64,000 bases of DNA from Tenebrio molitor (Eukaryota; Arthropoda; Insecta; Coleoptera; Tenebrionidae): the NCBI RefSeq assembly GCF_963966145.1, contig NC_091046.1, positions 3,286,001-3,350,000 of the forward strand, given 5' to 3'. How positions within the stretch are numbered: position 1 is the stretch's first letter; each line of letters opens with the position of its first letter. Shown here piece after piece: positions 50,753-60,464 of the stretch. The position numbers and the translations under genes are program-made. The notes under the pieces are model-generated. The model searched no databases. It had not been told where the DNA came from and saw only the letters and a program-made list of their open reading frames with translations.

Positions 50753-50820
50753 CGGGACTAAAATACCTTTTCATCCATGGTGTAATTATTACCCTCGCTG
50801 CGCTGGCGCAATAAACTTCC
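50753..50820 (-). repeat. Dispersed repeat family F, copy 1
   Basis: In reverse complement it shares GAGCGCAGCGAGG-like, GGATGAAA and TTTAGTC blocks with 55385-55458. About 70 bases of similarity, ends unclear. Confidence 0.6.
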
Positions 50821-51064
50821 ACTCGAAAAGAAGATATCCCCTTTAATCTCCTGTCATATACCACTATTTGCATAGTAACTCAGTTGGGAATAAAATTGTT
50901 GTGTCATTAAATCTCTCTCTCTCTTTCTCTGAGGGTGTCGAGATAACTCTTTCAGGAAGTGGACTTTCTATTGTTAAAAACTATTCCTTCAGGATAAACA
51001 AATCTAGGGTGGAAGTTTATAGAAATTTTGTTGAAAAATTCGGTCAAAGTAAAAAAAAACGTAG

Positions 51065-51377
51065 AAGCTTTGGTAATTGTTCACTTTAACTACTTCTGCA
51101 ATTTTCGCGTTTTTTCTGGCTAGACAGCCTCTGGGCGTCCTCCTAGGTCGTGTCCCACCATTCAAACCTTGTGCAAATGCCTTTTTTTTTCTCTTGTTGT
51201 GTTTCAAGGTCGCGTCAAGGTCGCGCCAAGTCTTAGTATAACTAAAAGGTAAGGAACATTTTCATTTTCACAAGGTTTGACTGATGGGAACTGATGTAGG
51301 AGGACGTCCTGAGGCTGTCTAGCCAGAAAAAACGCGAAAATTCCAGAAGTAGTTAAAGTGAACAATTACCGAAGCTT
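51065..51377. mobile_element. Foldback element with ~115-base inverted arms
   Basis: The left arm (51065 to about 51180) and right arm (about 51262 to 51377) are inverted copies. AAGCTTTGGTAATTGTTCAC opposes GTGAACAATTACCGAAGCTT, and TTTTTTCTGGCTAGACAGCC opposes GGCTGTCTAGCCAGAAAAAA. Pairing continues inward through GGACGTCCTCCTA and CAAACCTTGTG with small mismatches. The ~80-base loop holds AAGGTCGCGTCAAGGTCGCG, a doubled AAGGTCGCG. No protein frame and no clear target-site duplication were found. Such long near-perfect arms point to recent origin or conversion between the arms. Confidence 0.9.
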
Positions 51378-52157
51378 TTAATAATTGTTAAGGATATGGT
51401 TTTCTTTTTTTTATTCTGTTTTTTTTTTCCTTATTTGTTTTAATATGATTGGGTTATGAGTTCAATTAAATCATTTGTTTTATGCTTGAGCATTTTCTTG
51501 ATGTTAGAAAGTTTCCTAAAAATACTTTTTTTTATTTATTATTACTCCAACTTTTTTCTTGTAATTGTTTTTTTTTATCTCATTGCTGCTCATTTAAATT
51601 ATGATGTTTTTGTTGTTATTTTTTTGTGGGACTCAGGATCTTTTTATTGGTCAAAGAATTCCTCACGAAATTAATTCATTGATTTTAATAACTCTCCTTT
51701 TCTTTCTTTCAAATTAAATTCAATTACATAATTTCGTTCACGTTTTATTTTGCCTTTTAAATTTATCTCCTTTCAAACACATCATTTCTGATTTATTTGA
51801 AATAAACATGCCCAGTACAAAAATTATTACTCTTATACTAACAATTATTATAAAACTCTTTCATCCAAGCAAGGACAAAACCACAGAGGAACAATACAAA
51901 AATATAAATGTACAATTTATCTTCGTCTATGACTTCATTCCGACACAGATTTTCTACAATTTCCGATCGTTTTATGGTCGAGAGATCGCACATATTTGGT
52001 GCATCGGTTTAAATTGTCTTTGAAAAAATGTTACAGACGGAGGGATGAAGCCGTAATTTTTTTTTATTCTTTGAGGTTCACCTAAAATTTAATAAAAATG
52101 TAAATTCAGAAAATTGTGAAACAACTAATCCTTTCTTTCCAGGAAATTTTTTGCGGA
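51378..52157. other. No supported gene
   Basis: Extremely T-rich and AT-rich sequence with hydrophobic frames (51456-51674) that are explained by T richness. Confidence 0.5.
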
Positions 52158-52442
52158 TTATTTTTCAGGGTATCGTATTTGAAGTGGAGTGTTACACTTT
52201 GACCCGAAATTAAATTTACTAGAAAAAAATAATTTATTCTTCAGGAACTCGAGACGCTTCGCAGGTGCATCTTTCTGCAAGTCGCGAAAGAAATTGTTGA
52301 TCGGAGTGATCAATTTGTGGAGTCGAACATCCGATTCGGTGTAGTTTTCGCGGTCGATGATGAAGAGGAATTTTTCGGTCGGCAATTTCCCGTTTAAAAT
52401 TTGGATGTTTCGTCGCTCTTTTTTATCGCCTTCATCCATCAT
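52158..52442 (-). CDS. Candidate small gene or terminal exon, product unknown
   Basis: The 94-codon frame starts with two Met codons, is open upstream for about 25 more codons (with QRRPVLRLLNYEISA just before the Met), and ends RYPEK. Its first ~80 codons prefer C-ending codons (ATC, CTC, TTC, GAC, CGC), unlike the T-rich flanks. The product is soluble and charged, with helix-like stretches (KLPTEKFLFIIDRENYTE, RLHKLITPINNFFRDLQKD, PAKRLEFLKNKLF). I do not recognise a family and see no signal peptide or membrane segment. An AG acceptor-like TGTTAG precedes the open part, so it could be a 3' exon. The last ~20 codons are AT-rich and may be outside the real coding part. Confidence 0.35.
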   Translation of the reverse strand: MMDEGDKKERRNIQILNGKLPTEKFLFIIDRENYTESDVRLHKLITPINNFFRDLQKDAPAKRLEFLKNKLFFSSKFNFGSKCNTPLQIRYPEK

Positions 52443-53568
52443 CGCACTAATCTCGTAATTTAAAAGCCGTAAAACCGGCCGCCTCTGTTTATTCCTTCTG
52501 TTGGCCTCCTAACATTTTTCAAAGAGCACCCTCGCCGGCAAACAGATCAATCACCCGCCGAGAGAAAGAGATGGCACCGACACCGCCGCCTCCGGTGGCC
52601 GCCGCCATACATCAGCGAGATCGCGTGCAACAGGTAACGCGTCCTCGGCCGCCCCCGCCCCGTCCCCGGCCGTCGTTAGTATGCGGCCCGAAACTGCTGT
52701 TCCAGGCCCCATTGTTACGTCCTCCTGCCCATTGACCTCGCCTAAATGGGCTGCATATGTAAATCGCGGGGCCGTTTTCTCCTTGCGCGATGTTTCGGGG
52801 GCGGCCTCCGGTGGGGCGGGATGCGGCGGCATATGAATGAAGGGCTCGCTTCCGGTTCGACTTTGCATCGGCAACTTGATTCAATGTTTCCGGGGGTTTT
52901 TTGCCGACGCTGGCGGGGATGAAAGGCTTTATGCATTATGCATCGCGGACGGGAGGAATAACATCAATTTGCGTTTTATATGCGCGCCATTTTTACAAGC
53001 ATTATTCCGTTTATGGACGCCATTATGAAGGAGAACGGACGATTTTCGTTTTTATTCGAACAAGTGTTCCGGAGGCATCGAATTAAATCGGCTTAAATGC
53101 GCCGATAACGGCGATCGCGAAACAGGCGAAATTACCACGCGAATATGCAAAATGAAGAAAAAATTCAAGTGATATTTTTTCGCGGTGTTTTCTTACAAAA
53201 TCAACAAAAACGGATGTTTTCCGAGCGATTTGCGCAAATTTCTCGCGTTCTGGCACAGCTGTACTCACTTTTAAAAATCAGGTTCGCGGATGATACAACT
53301 GAAGTATTTCCATTTGATCAGGTGCTTTTTCAGATTCTTGTTTTTGTTTATTTTCTCGTAAAATTTCCTACTTTATCTATCAAGTTTACGACCAAAGGAA
53401 TTTATTGCCTTCAACCAACCGTAAAAAATAGGGATGCTTTTTACGTAATGCATTGTTGAAAAGTGATCATAAAGTCTACGCAAGTAACAGGACAAAATTA
53501 AAATTTTTACGTCATTTTACACATATTGTGTTATCATTATTGTTTCATTTTTGCCTGTATTACAGAAA
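52443..53568. other. No supported gene; CpG-dense block at 52550-52900
   Basis: Bases 52550-52900 are rich in CCGCC and CpG, with overlapping frames on both strands encoding Gly/Pro/Ala/Arg-rich products. That pattern reflects composition more than coding. The remainder is AT-rich. It could be a regulatory or 5' region of the candidate frame at 52158-52442, which would be transcribed away from it on the minus strand. Confidence 0.4.
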
Positions 53569-53762
53569 AAGGATTTGCGGAACGTAAGGGGAAACAATTG
53601 AACACATCATTTCTTCTTGCACCGTTTTGGCTCAAAGCGAATATAAGAAACGTCATGATATATTCGCTAAAATTATACACATGAATTTATCTGTTAAATT
53701 CAATTTATTAAAGAATACACAACCACATTATAGTTATACACCAGAAAGTTGTGAAAATGTGT
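53569..53762 (+). pseudogene. LINE endonuclease-domain fragment, copy 1
   Basis: From 53590 the frame reads ETIEHIISSCTVLAQSEYKK, then RHDIFAKIIHMNL, then decays. The H...C pair and the LA..EYK.RHD...IH pattern are typical of the region just before the catalytic residues in non-LTR elements with restriction-like endonucleases. About 130 bases are nearly identical to 60250-60380, where the frame continues further. Both are fragments of the same element family. Confidence 0.75.
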
Positions 53763-53776
53763 GCATTAGTTAGTAG

Positions 53777-53883
53777 TAGATTATATCATTAAGAGTAGAA
53801 GTGAGTCTTTTTGTGCTAGGCCCAGAGATTGAAGACCGAGACAAAGTTGAGGTCGCCAACTGGGCGAAGCACAAAAAGACCTT
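53777..53883 (+). mobile_element. Palindromic MITE family C, copy 3
   Basis: Starts TAGATTATATCATTAAGAG and carries the family core (GCCCAGAGATTGAAGACCGAG, CAACTGGGCGAAGCAC) up to AAAAAGACC. The right terminus is truncated and replaced by TTTTTCAAAATG. Same orientation as the copy at 35236, opposite to 1867. Confidence 0.85.
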
Positions 53884-55384
53884 TTTCAAAATGAAATAAA
53901 AATTGCAAATGAGATAGGAATTGGATTTTTCAGCGTCGTTTTCTCTCGTTAAAGTACATCTTTTATTCTTCTTTCTGAAACTCTCCGCAGAACAGCAACT
54001 CTTTAAAATGGCAAAGCTTTGCATTACTTCAGATTTAAATGCAGATTGATTTTAAACCGAGTTCAAATTAAGTAGATATCAAATCAAAACAATCGTAGGG
54101 AATAAAAGGATAGACAATTCACTACTGTGCGCGATCCTAGCCACTTTAAAACGAAATTTAATTTCGTTCCTGTCGTTTTAATCGTCGTTTCAAATATTTA
54201 ATTTAAAAATGAAATTAGCAATCCTGTCTCTTCACAAAAACCAACGTGAAATGCCCCAAAGGTAAGAGCAGTCGAGTTCCCAAAATTCCTCCAAACTTAA
54301 AATTGTCTCCCTCGGGATTTTTTCCTGGTTTTGATTGAATTTCATCCGCACCTTGTCCATCTTCGAGTCAGGCGTAATTAGCACGTCTGCACGGGCCGAG
54401 CAACCACGATTTACGACACCTCCTGCACGAACGATAGCCTAACGAGCCGGAGCTTAAAGCTGGCGATCGACACGCCACCTGCTCTAAAAATATGCAAGTT
54501 TTATTGCAGCCGAAGAAAACACGTGTTAGGCAAGTCGGAGTGGCAATTAAGATTCATGCGACTCCGGCGCACAGAGCGAACACGAAAGCAAATAATCCGG
54601 AAAGCTTAATAGTCAGAAAAGGAGGAGGCGGCGAGGGGCGAGTGCATCCTGCAGGACCTCTTACATATTCATCAGGGGTTATCTGTCGGACAAGCTGCGG
54701 CCTGCTCGAAACGATAAAGGAATATTTACTCTACTTACAGTCTGTAATTAAGCACACCTATATTTGCATGCCTGATTAGATCTGGGCCGCTCCGATAGCC
54801 ATTTGCATGGAGTTTTGTTTGTGTTGGGCTAATCACGTCACATTTTATCAACTCACACACATACGTACGAGACCCGGTTCCGGTACGTGCCCGGATATAG
54901 TGGAATCTCACTTTGTGTAATATTCTAATTAGATTTCTTATGTAACAAACGGGAAAAGCCGCTTCCCGACCGACGATCTTTCCTTTCCCGTCTCTCTCTC
55001 TCTCCGTTTTATTTTTTGTTTCATTTAATTTTTTTTCTGTTGATTATTTTTTCCGCCGACGTCGGCTCAAATTATGTTTGTTTTAGACGAGCTTACGACG
55101 AGATTTACGTTCCGATTATTGTCTACGTTTGTTTTGGTTGATGAACTTTGCCTCGTTTTAAAGTTTATTAAAGTATTATAACACCCGGAGCCAGCGAAAA
55201 TTTTAAAAGTTTCCGGACCAGGTATTTATTTCTAATTAGCGACGGGAAAACTTCGCATCCGCGGAGAGGAGGGAGTTGCACTTGTCGATTTCATAAACCC
55301 TCTCTCACACAAACAAAAGGCTGCGCAATTTTCCAAATAACCAATAATTATTGAAAAACATAATATGAAATGTTCAAACAAATA
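53884..55384. other. No supported gene
   Basis: Mixed sequence with a (TC)n run near 54991-55006. Unrecognised frames only. Confidence 0.45.
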
Positions 55385-55458
55385 GAAATTATTTCTGCAC
55401 GAGCGCAGCGAGGACAATAACTACGCGAGGGATGAAAGGATGCACTTTAGTCTCTTGT
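55385..55458 (+). repeat. Dispersed repeat family F, copy 2
   Basis: TTATTTCTGCACGAGCGCAG, then CGAGGACAATAACTACG, GGATGAAAGG and TTTAGTCTC, matched in inverse by 50753-50820. Confidence 0.6.
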
Positions 55459-55548
55459 CATATGTATTATATTCTATTATACACTTAACGCATGAATTAA
55501 TTATAAAGACGAAATGAATTGCAAATCCTTAATAGTTATTTGTGCATG

Positions 55549-55896
55549 AAGGGCAAAAAGTGCATCTTTTTCGTCCGAGTCTAGTTTTCGGGCCGAGGCG
55601 CAACCGAGGCTTTGAAAACATGCGAGGACAAAAGGCACTTTTTGCAGAGGTGCACATTAAATTGTTTAGGCGACCGCACGAACTACAAAGCAAAAGACAT
55701 TTTTTTTAATCAGCTTGCCAACAAAACTAGAAATTTACTATTTGCAATAGGTACAATTGCTTATTTACACAAATTATGGTGAGAGGACAATTGGCGGTTT
55801 TATCGGTCTCGTTAACTTACTAAACAGACTAACAGATGGCGCAACGGTCAGCGTCCGAAAAAGAGTTGCTTTTCGTCCGCTTGTGAGTACGTAAAA
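55549..55896 (+). repeat. Dispersed repeat family E, copy 2
   Basis: Matches 47190-47552 over its full length, with the same 5' hairpin (CAAAAAGTGCATCTTTTTCG against GACAAAAGGCACTTTTTG), the GGCGACCGCACGAAC block, GGACAATTGGCGGTTTTATC and the TTTTCGTCCGCTTGTGAGTAC end. The parallel full-length match defines the element's limits better than either copy alone. Confidence 0.85.
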
Positions 55897-58140
55897 TTAT
55901 CGTTTTCAGTAAAACGATCAAAGAAGATCCATGCACGTGAGAATTTGGGGCGCTGAACGTCGGCTCCTTGTAGCGTTTTTCGTTCGGATCGTGTAGTGCT
56001 CAGAGGCGTTCCTCCGTGAGCATAATTTGGATTAACGAGCATCCTCGCGGAGCTCCGCTCACAAAAGGAACACGCCTTCATTGTGGTGTAATTTTTTAAT
56101 TTTAAATCAAAACCACGACCCTCGCCCAATCAATAAATCGTTACGGACAGACAATCCGGGTCTTGTTGTGAAAACGCCCGCTCGAAACGGGATCCGAAAG
56201 TTTTTTTTCCCGCCGCGGGACCTCAAAGTTGAATTGAAAATCTTTTCAAGTTTCACCTGTCATTTCCATCCGCAAATCGTCCAAGGATCCGGAATTAATT
56301 AAAGGGAAAAAAATTAAGCGGGGACCGTCCTTTGGGGCCGGTCCGACCGTGCACGATCGGACTTGCTCAACTCCGTCGTCTATCGGAAGTTTCTCCCCCC
56401 GGACTCGCCCCCGCCGCAACACAAAGAACTCCATCAGCCACGGAATGCCGCAGATGCTTACTTTGCATGCAAACAATTAAATCCGTTTCAACAATTATGA
56501 GCTGCGGATTCTCAAGACGGGATGTGCTACATTCCGGTGAGCCTTTGCTCGCGTCCACGGACGTGCAATCCTGGAGAAGCCGGCGAATGGGGACCATTAC
56601 ATAGTCCGGTAGTTTAGCATCTCCGCTATTTCTAACATGCATTCCTGGTGCCCCACTAATCGCGCACAACGGGTGCAATTAGTGCCGAGGCGAAGCCCCG
56701 AGGCGGACTTAAGTCTTATTGATTTTGCAAAAGTGCTACTGGATTAATTTAATTGTTTGCGCCTTGTGTTTAGGCAACCAAGTAATCACATCGTTTGCTA
56801 CCTTTCGTGGTGTAGGTGCACCTCAACAAAAGACAAAACAAGGTCTTGGTATCAGAGAGGAGCAGAGTCCGGGTTGCCCTCGTGATTTCACTCAGCCTGT
56901 TGAATATTAATCGGAGATGCCAGAGCCGAAGCCTTCCAGCACTTAAAGTATTGGCCACCGGCATCTCCATAATTAACATCCGAATCTTGAACGGAATCGC
57001 CCCGGACCAGATTACGCGCGTTCCGGTCCAGATCCGGGTTTTTCCCGGACCCTAATCATCATAATCGCGGGGCAAATTCGTCTTAATTGCAATCTCCGGT
57101 CGGGTGTTGGCCGCGAGGAGTCCCAGGTACATAAACAAGGGCGTCGAGGGGCCGCTTTTAATTTCCTAAATGAATACGAATGTGGGCGGGAGAATGCACC
57201 CAATTTGCCGGTCAATTAGGTCGGCAAAAGAATAATTCAGACGCAATTCCGTGCGTACCGTTGGTGGAATGCGGTGCGTGCAATTTGGCGCCGTCTAAAA
57301 ATTCATAAAAGCGAGCGGGCGGCGCGAAAACCGTTCCCGAACTAATTAAACATTGAAGGGTCGGTGTGTGTGTGTGTTTTTTTTCGTCTACGCCCCGGTT
57401 CTATTTCGGCAAAAAAAGTTTGATGCGCGCCGTTTACCATATTCATCCCTGTCGAAAGTTGGAGCGCCAGATCAATTTTCAATACAAATATTAAAGTCGT
57501 TTGCATAGCGAAGCTGGAAAAGAACACAAAGAAGGGCACAAACTCGAGACCAAGTCGCTAAACAAACTCAAACAATAGAGGAAAGAATAGCAGTCGAAAG
57601 GAGGAAGTCGAACCACGCCGATTAAAACGAATATTTTCGTCCCGTTTCTGTATCGATGCGACGTGTGTGTGGGTGTGTGTGCATTGCTTTCCGGGGGTTA
57701 ATACCTTCACTGCGAGTTTCCCTAACAAGTATATAAGATCCGAAGTGCAAATCTTTGAAAACGATTTTCTCTCAAGCGAGAGGATTACAGTGAAATTGCT
57801 TGATGTGAAGTTTTGGAACTTAAATTACTTGTTCATCATATCGACACGTACTCGACTTCCAGTTTCGAGTCATGTAATGGCAATAAATAATAAATTTCTA
57901 TAGTTCACGCTCCAACAGATGGAGATGGTGATCGAGCTTTCGCCTGATCGTTCTTACGAACGTCGCCGGACGCGGCCGAACAATGCCAATCCCTAGACAA
58001 TTCTGGCGACCTGAGGAGGTATCAAATCGGGATTCCTTTAATGCAGCGGACGACTTGGCTTCAAAAAATGGGGAAAGTACCGGCCACAGACGCTATTCTT
58101 TGATCTGGAAGTCAACTTTGAAGCTGCTATCGGTACTTAA
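55897..58140. other. No supported gene
   Basis: Mixed, locally GC-rich sequence with (GT)n tracts near 57365 and 57664. Many overlapping frames of 60-103 codons on both strands have no recognised domain. Confidence 0.45.
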
Positions 58141-58860
58141 TACAGACTGTCCATAAAAGAATGTAGGATCGCCGATGGCTCTGGAATTTGAATTTGCCAC
58201 CTCGTTTACATTCATGAAATACTAATCGCAAACTGTCAAATATTCACGAGCTGTCAACACAAAGTCAACTTAACCTCATTTCCGCTTTCGAAGTCGTGCT
58301 TTGTTGTTTCTTGCGTGTCTGGTCTGTTTATTCTTAAAAGATAAGTTCCGGTGGTGTTACAAAGTTATTGTCTTTATCTGTTTGAAAAATTGAAAATCAG
58401 CTTAATTTTATAACCTGGCAAATATTCTAGAAGTGATTCATAAAATGGTCTTCACATTTGAACAAAATAATTAATTATAATGTCTTATTACTGCAACGGT
58501 GTTAAAAGAGACGGAGAATGGACATACAGCATTCAAGCTTGCAAAGAAAAAATTTTAGCCAACTACCCGGACCTAACCAGACTGGCTCGCAGTACATTTC
58601 ATAAAATCGTTAAAATGAACTGCATTTACATCCATACAAAGTAACAACAGTACAAGAGCTTCTCCCTAATGACCGTGAAAGCTGCATAAATTGGTTTCAG
58701 AATAGTCGCCTGACTTAACTCCCTTAGACCAATTTCTTCTGAGGGTTGCATATCGTAGAAAATGCTAACATTATTCGGTTTCTGGTGAAACAGTCGGCAA
58801 ACTTTCAACGCCTACTAGGATCCCACATTCGTTTATACACACTCTACACATAATCAATCA
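58141..58860 (+). pseudogene. Mariner-type transposase, internally deleted
   Basis: Begins TACAGACTGTCCATAAAAGA, which resembles the TACAGGGTGTCC-type termini of mariner-like elements. From 58513 the frame reads GEWTYSIQACKEKILANYPD, then STFHKIVKMN, and after a one-base shift LHLHPYKVTTVQELLPND (58620-58673), the HPYK..LVQEL.P.D linker of insect transposases. About 30 bases later, at 58706-58735, comes SPDLTPLDQF, the conserved block around the third catalytic Asp. In intact proteins these two blocks are well over 100 residues apart, so most of the catalytic domain with the first two Asp is deleted. No right terminus was found. Confidence 0.7.
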
Positions 58861-59009
58861 GGAGAACGAGACGTATCCAGCGAACCCAGAATCATTCCCG
58901 TAGCTCCTGTAGCTAAAATTATTGGGGTAGGCCCAAAATATAAAACTTTCAATCACCCCACACATGAATTGGTCCAAATTAAATGTGGTCCACGTGATAG
59001 AACTCAACG

Positions 59010-59115
59010 AAAGGATCCCACTGAAACAAGAATCGTTGCGTTGCGGCCGCTGTGAAAAAAGTTATGAACCAAAAAGATGTTTATTTGTGTTTTTTGCGAT
59101 TTTCTCGAAAACTAT
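59010..59115 (+). repeat. Local direct repeat G, copy 1
   Basis: AAGGATCCCA, then AGAATCGTTGCG, GCCGCTGTGAAAAAAGTTAT and TTTTTTGCGA, matched in order at 59478-59594. Confidence 0.65.
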
Positions 59116-59357
59116 CGGATCAAGTCTAAATGTTTTCAGTTCAAAAGAAGCACATCGAAGAGAGGAATCGAATTGTGCAAGATTCATCCGATATGTAGCT
59201 TAATAAGGGAGCTGTGGCCGTTTAAAGTTTTTCTTTAGCTGAAAAAAGAGAGCAGGGGGAGGACATGGTTTTTCGAAAAACTTCTGGAATCCGAACCGAA
59301 TGGGGGTCGATTTAATGTAATGGACGAGATGTTTTGGATAGTTATTTATGTGACGCG

Positions 59358-59461
59358 CTTAGTAAATTAATCTTTACGGGCGCGCTGGCACTTGTGGAAC
59401 GAGTGACGTAAGGAACGAGTCTCCATAAGCCAGTAAGCCCAGTAAAGATTAATTGCTAAAC
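59358..59461. repeat. Hairpin element between the two G repeats
   Basis: CTTAGTAAATTAATCTTTAC pairs with GTAAAGATTAATTGCTAAACG. Inner segments CTGGCACTTGTGGAACGAGT and GGAACGAGTCTCCATAAGCC also pair imperfectly. About 104 bases, non-coding, MITE-like. Confidence 0.65.
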
Positions 59462-59477
59462 GAGTTGCATACAAACA

Positions 59478-59594
59478 AAAGGATTCCATAGCAGCAAGAA
59501 TTATTGCGCTAGGACCGCTGTGAAAAAAGTTATTTGCAAAAAACGATGATTTTTTTTTAGTTTTTTGCGAAATTCACGAAAAATTCTAAATGGC
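59478..59594 (+). repeat. Local direct repeat G, copy 2
   Basis: Diverged direct copy of 59010-59115, including GACCGCTGTGAAAAAAGTTA and TTTTTTGCGAAATTCACGAA. Confidence 0.65.
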
Positions 59595-60218
59595 TCCGAT
59601 GCACCAGGAAACGCACCGGCCCCGCTGCCGATCCATTAAAATCCGCAGTCGAAAACAGAAATACCGGCACATTAAATCTTCCGGACTGTTACACGCGAAC
59701 AATTACGAGCCTGTAATCTTGCGAAATCGAGCGCGAAAGAGTTATCTCTCGCCAGTCATAATCCCAGGGATGCACCGCGCCGGACACGCGGGAACCTGCA
59801 TAACCGACCGTACCGTCGCGTCCCCGTTCCATCTCAGGTGGCCGTGTTGTTCGCAAAGTGACAACCAATTCCCCGACATGTCAGGACGTAGTGAATTGCA
59901 AACGGTACGTTATTGACGGCGAAAGGGACGCCCGTACCGGGGAAAGCTTTCCGGAGACGTTCGGGAATATTGTTTTCCGCAGGAGGACCTCGAAGAATTC
60001 CGGGGATTTCTCGTTTTTTATGCACACTACGGCGGAAAGCAATAAGTGACGATTCGACGGCTGTTAGGGCCGCGTGGGGCGTTTAATAAATTAAATGGAG
60101 GCACACGCGACTCCCCGGGGACGGAGGCTCCGGGGGAGGCGGTTTCGGGGGGCTGCTAATTTGTCGCAGACGCGAGATGCCACCGCGGAGGTGGCAGCGC
60201 CTGACAGCGAAAACTTTA
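59595..60218. other. No supported gene
   Basis: GC-rich with CGGGG runs; overlapping frames of up to 108 codons at its left end have no recognised domain. Confidence 0.45.
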
Positions 60219-60248
60219 GACAAATAATAATAATGATAATAATAATAA
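60219..60248. repeat. (AAT)n microsatellite
   Basis: AATAATAATAATGATAATAA and on to 60248, immediately followed by the LINE fragment at 60250. Confidence 0.9.
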
Positions 60249-60249
60249 T

Positions 60250-60464
60250 TGGCTCAAAGCGAATATAAGAAACGTCATGATATATTCGCTAAAATTATAC
60301 ACATGAATTTAGCAATTAAACTCAACTTATTAAAGGATACACAACCACATTATATTTATAAACCAGAAAGTTGTTTGGAAAATGACAATTACAACAGACC
60401 AAACATTATTATTTTAAATAAACAACAAAAGCAAGCACTCGATAGCGAAAATTTTGGCCATTAA
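60250..60464 (+). pseudogene. LINE endonuclease-domain fragment, copy 2
   Basis: The frame reads LAQSEYKKRHDIFAKIIHMN, then LLKDTQPHYIYKPESCLEND, then NYNRPNIIILNKQQ. In the family this region carries RPD followed by an Asp-containing strand as the PD-(D/E)XK catalytic site. Here the Asp of RPD is Asn and the following LIDI-like strand is lost, so the fragment is inactive. Its first ~130 bases match 53630-53760. It begins directly at an (AAT)n tract and has no other LINE sequence around it. Confidence 0.75.

Noticed and set aside
51456..51674. Putative membrane protein of 72 codons
   Set aside because: Hydrophobic residues come from the very T-rich sequence. No other support.
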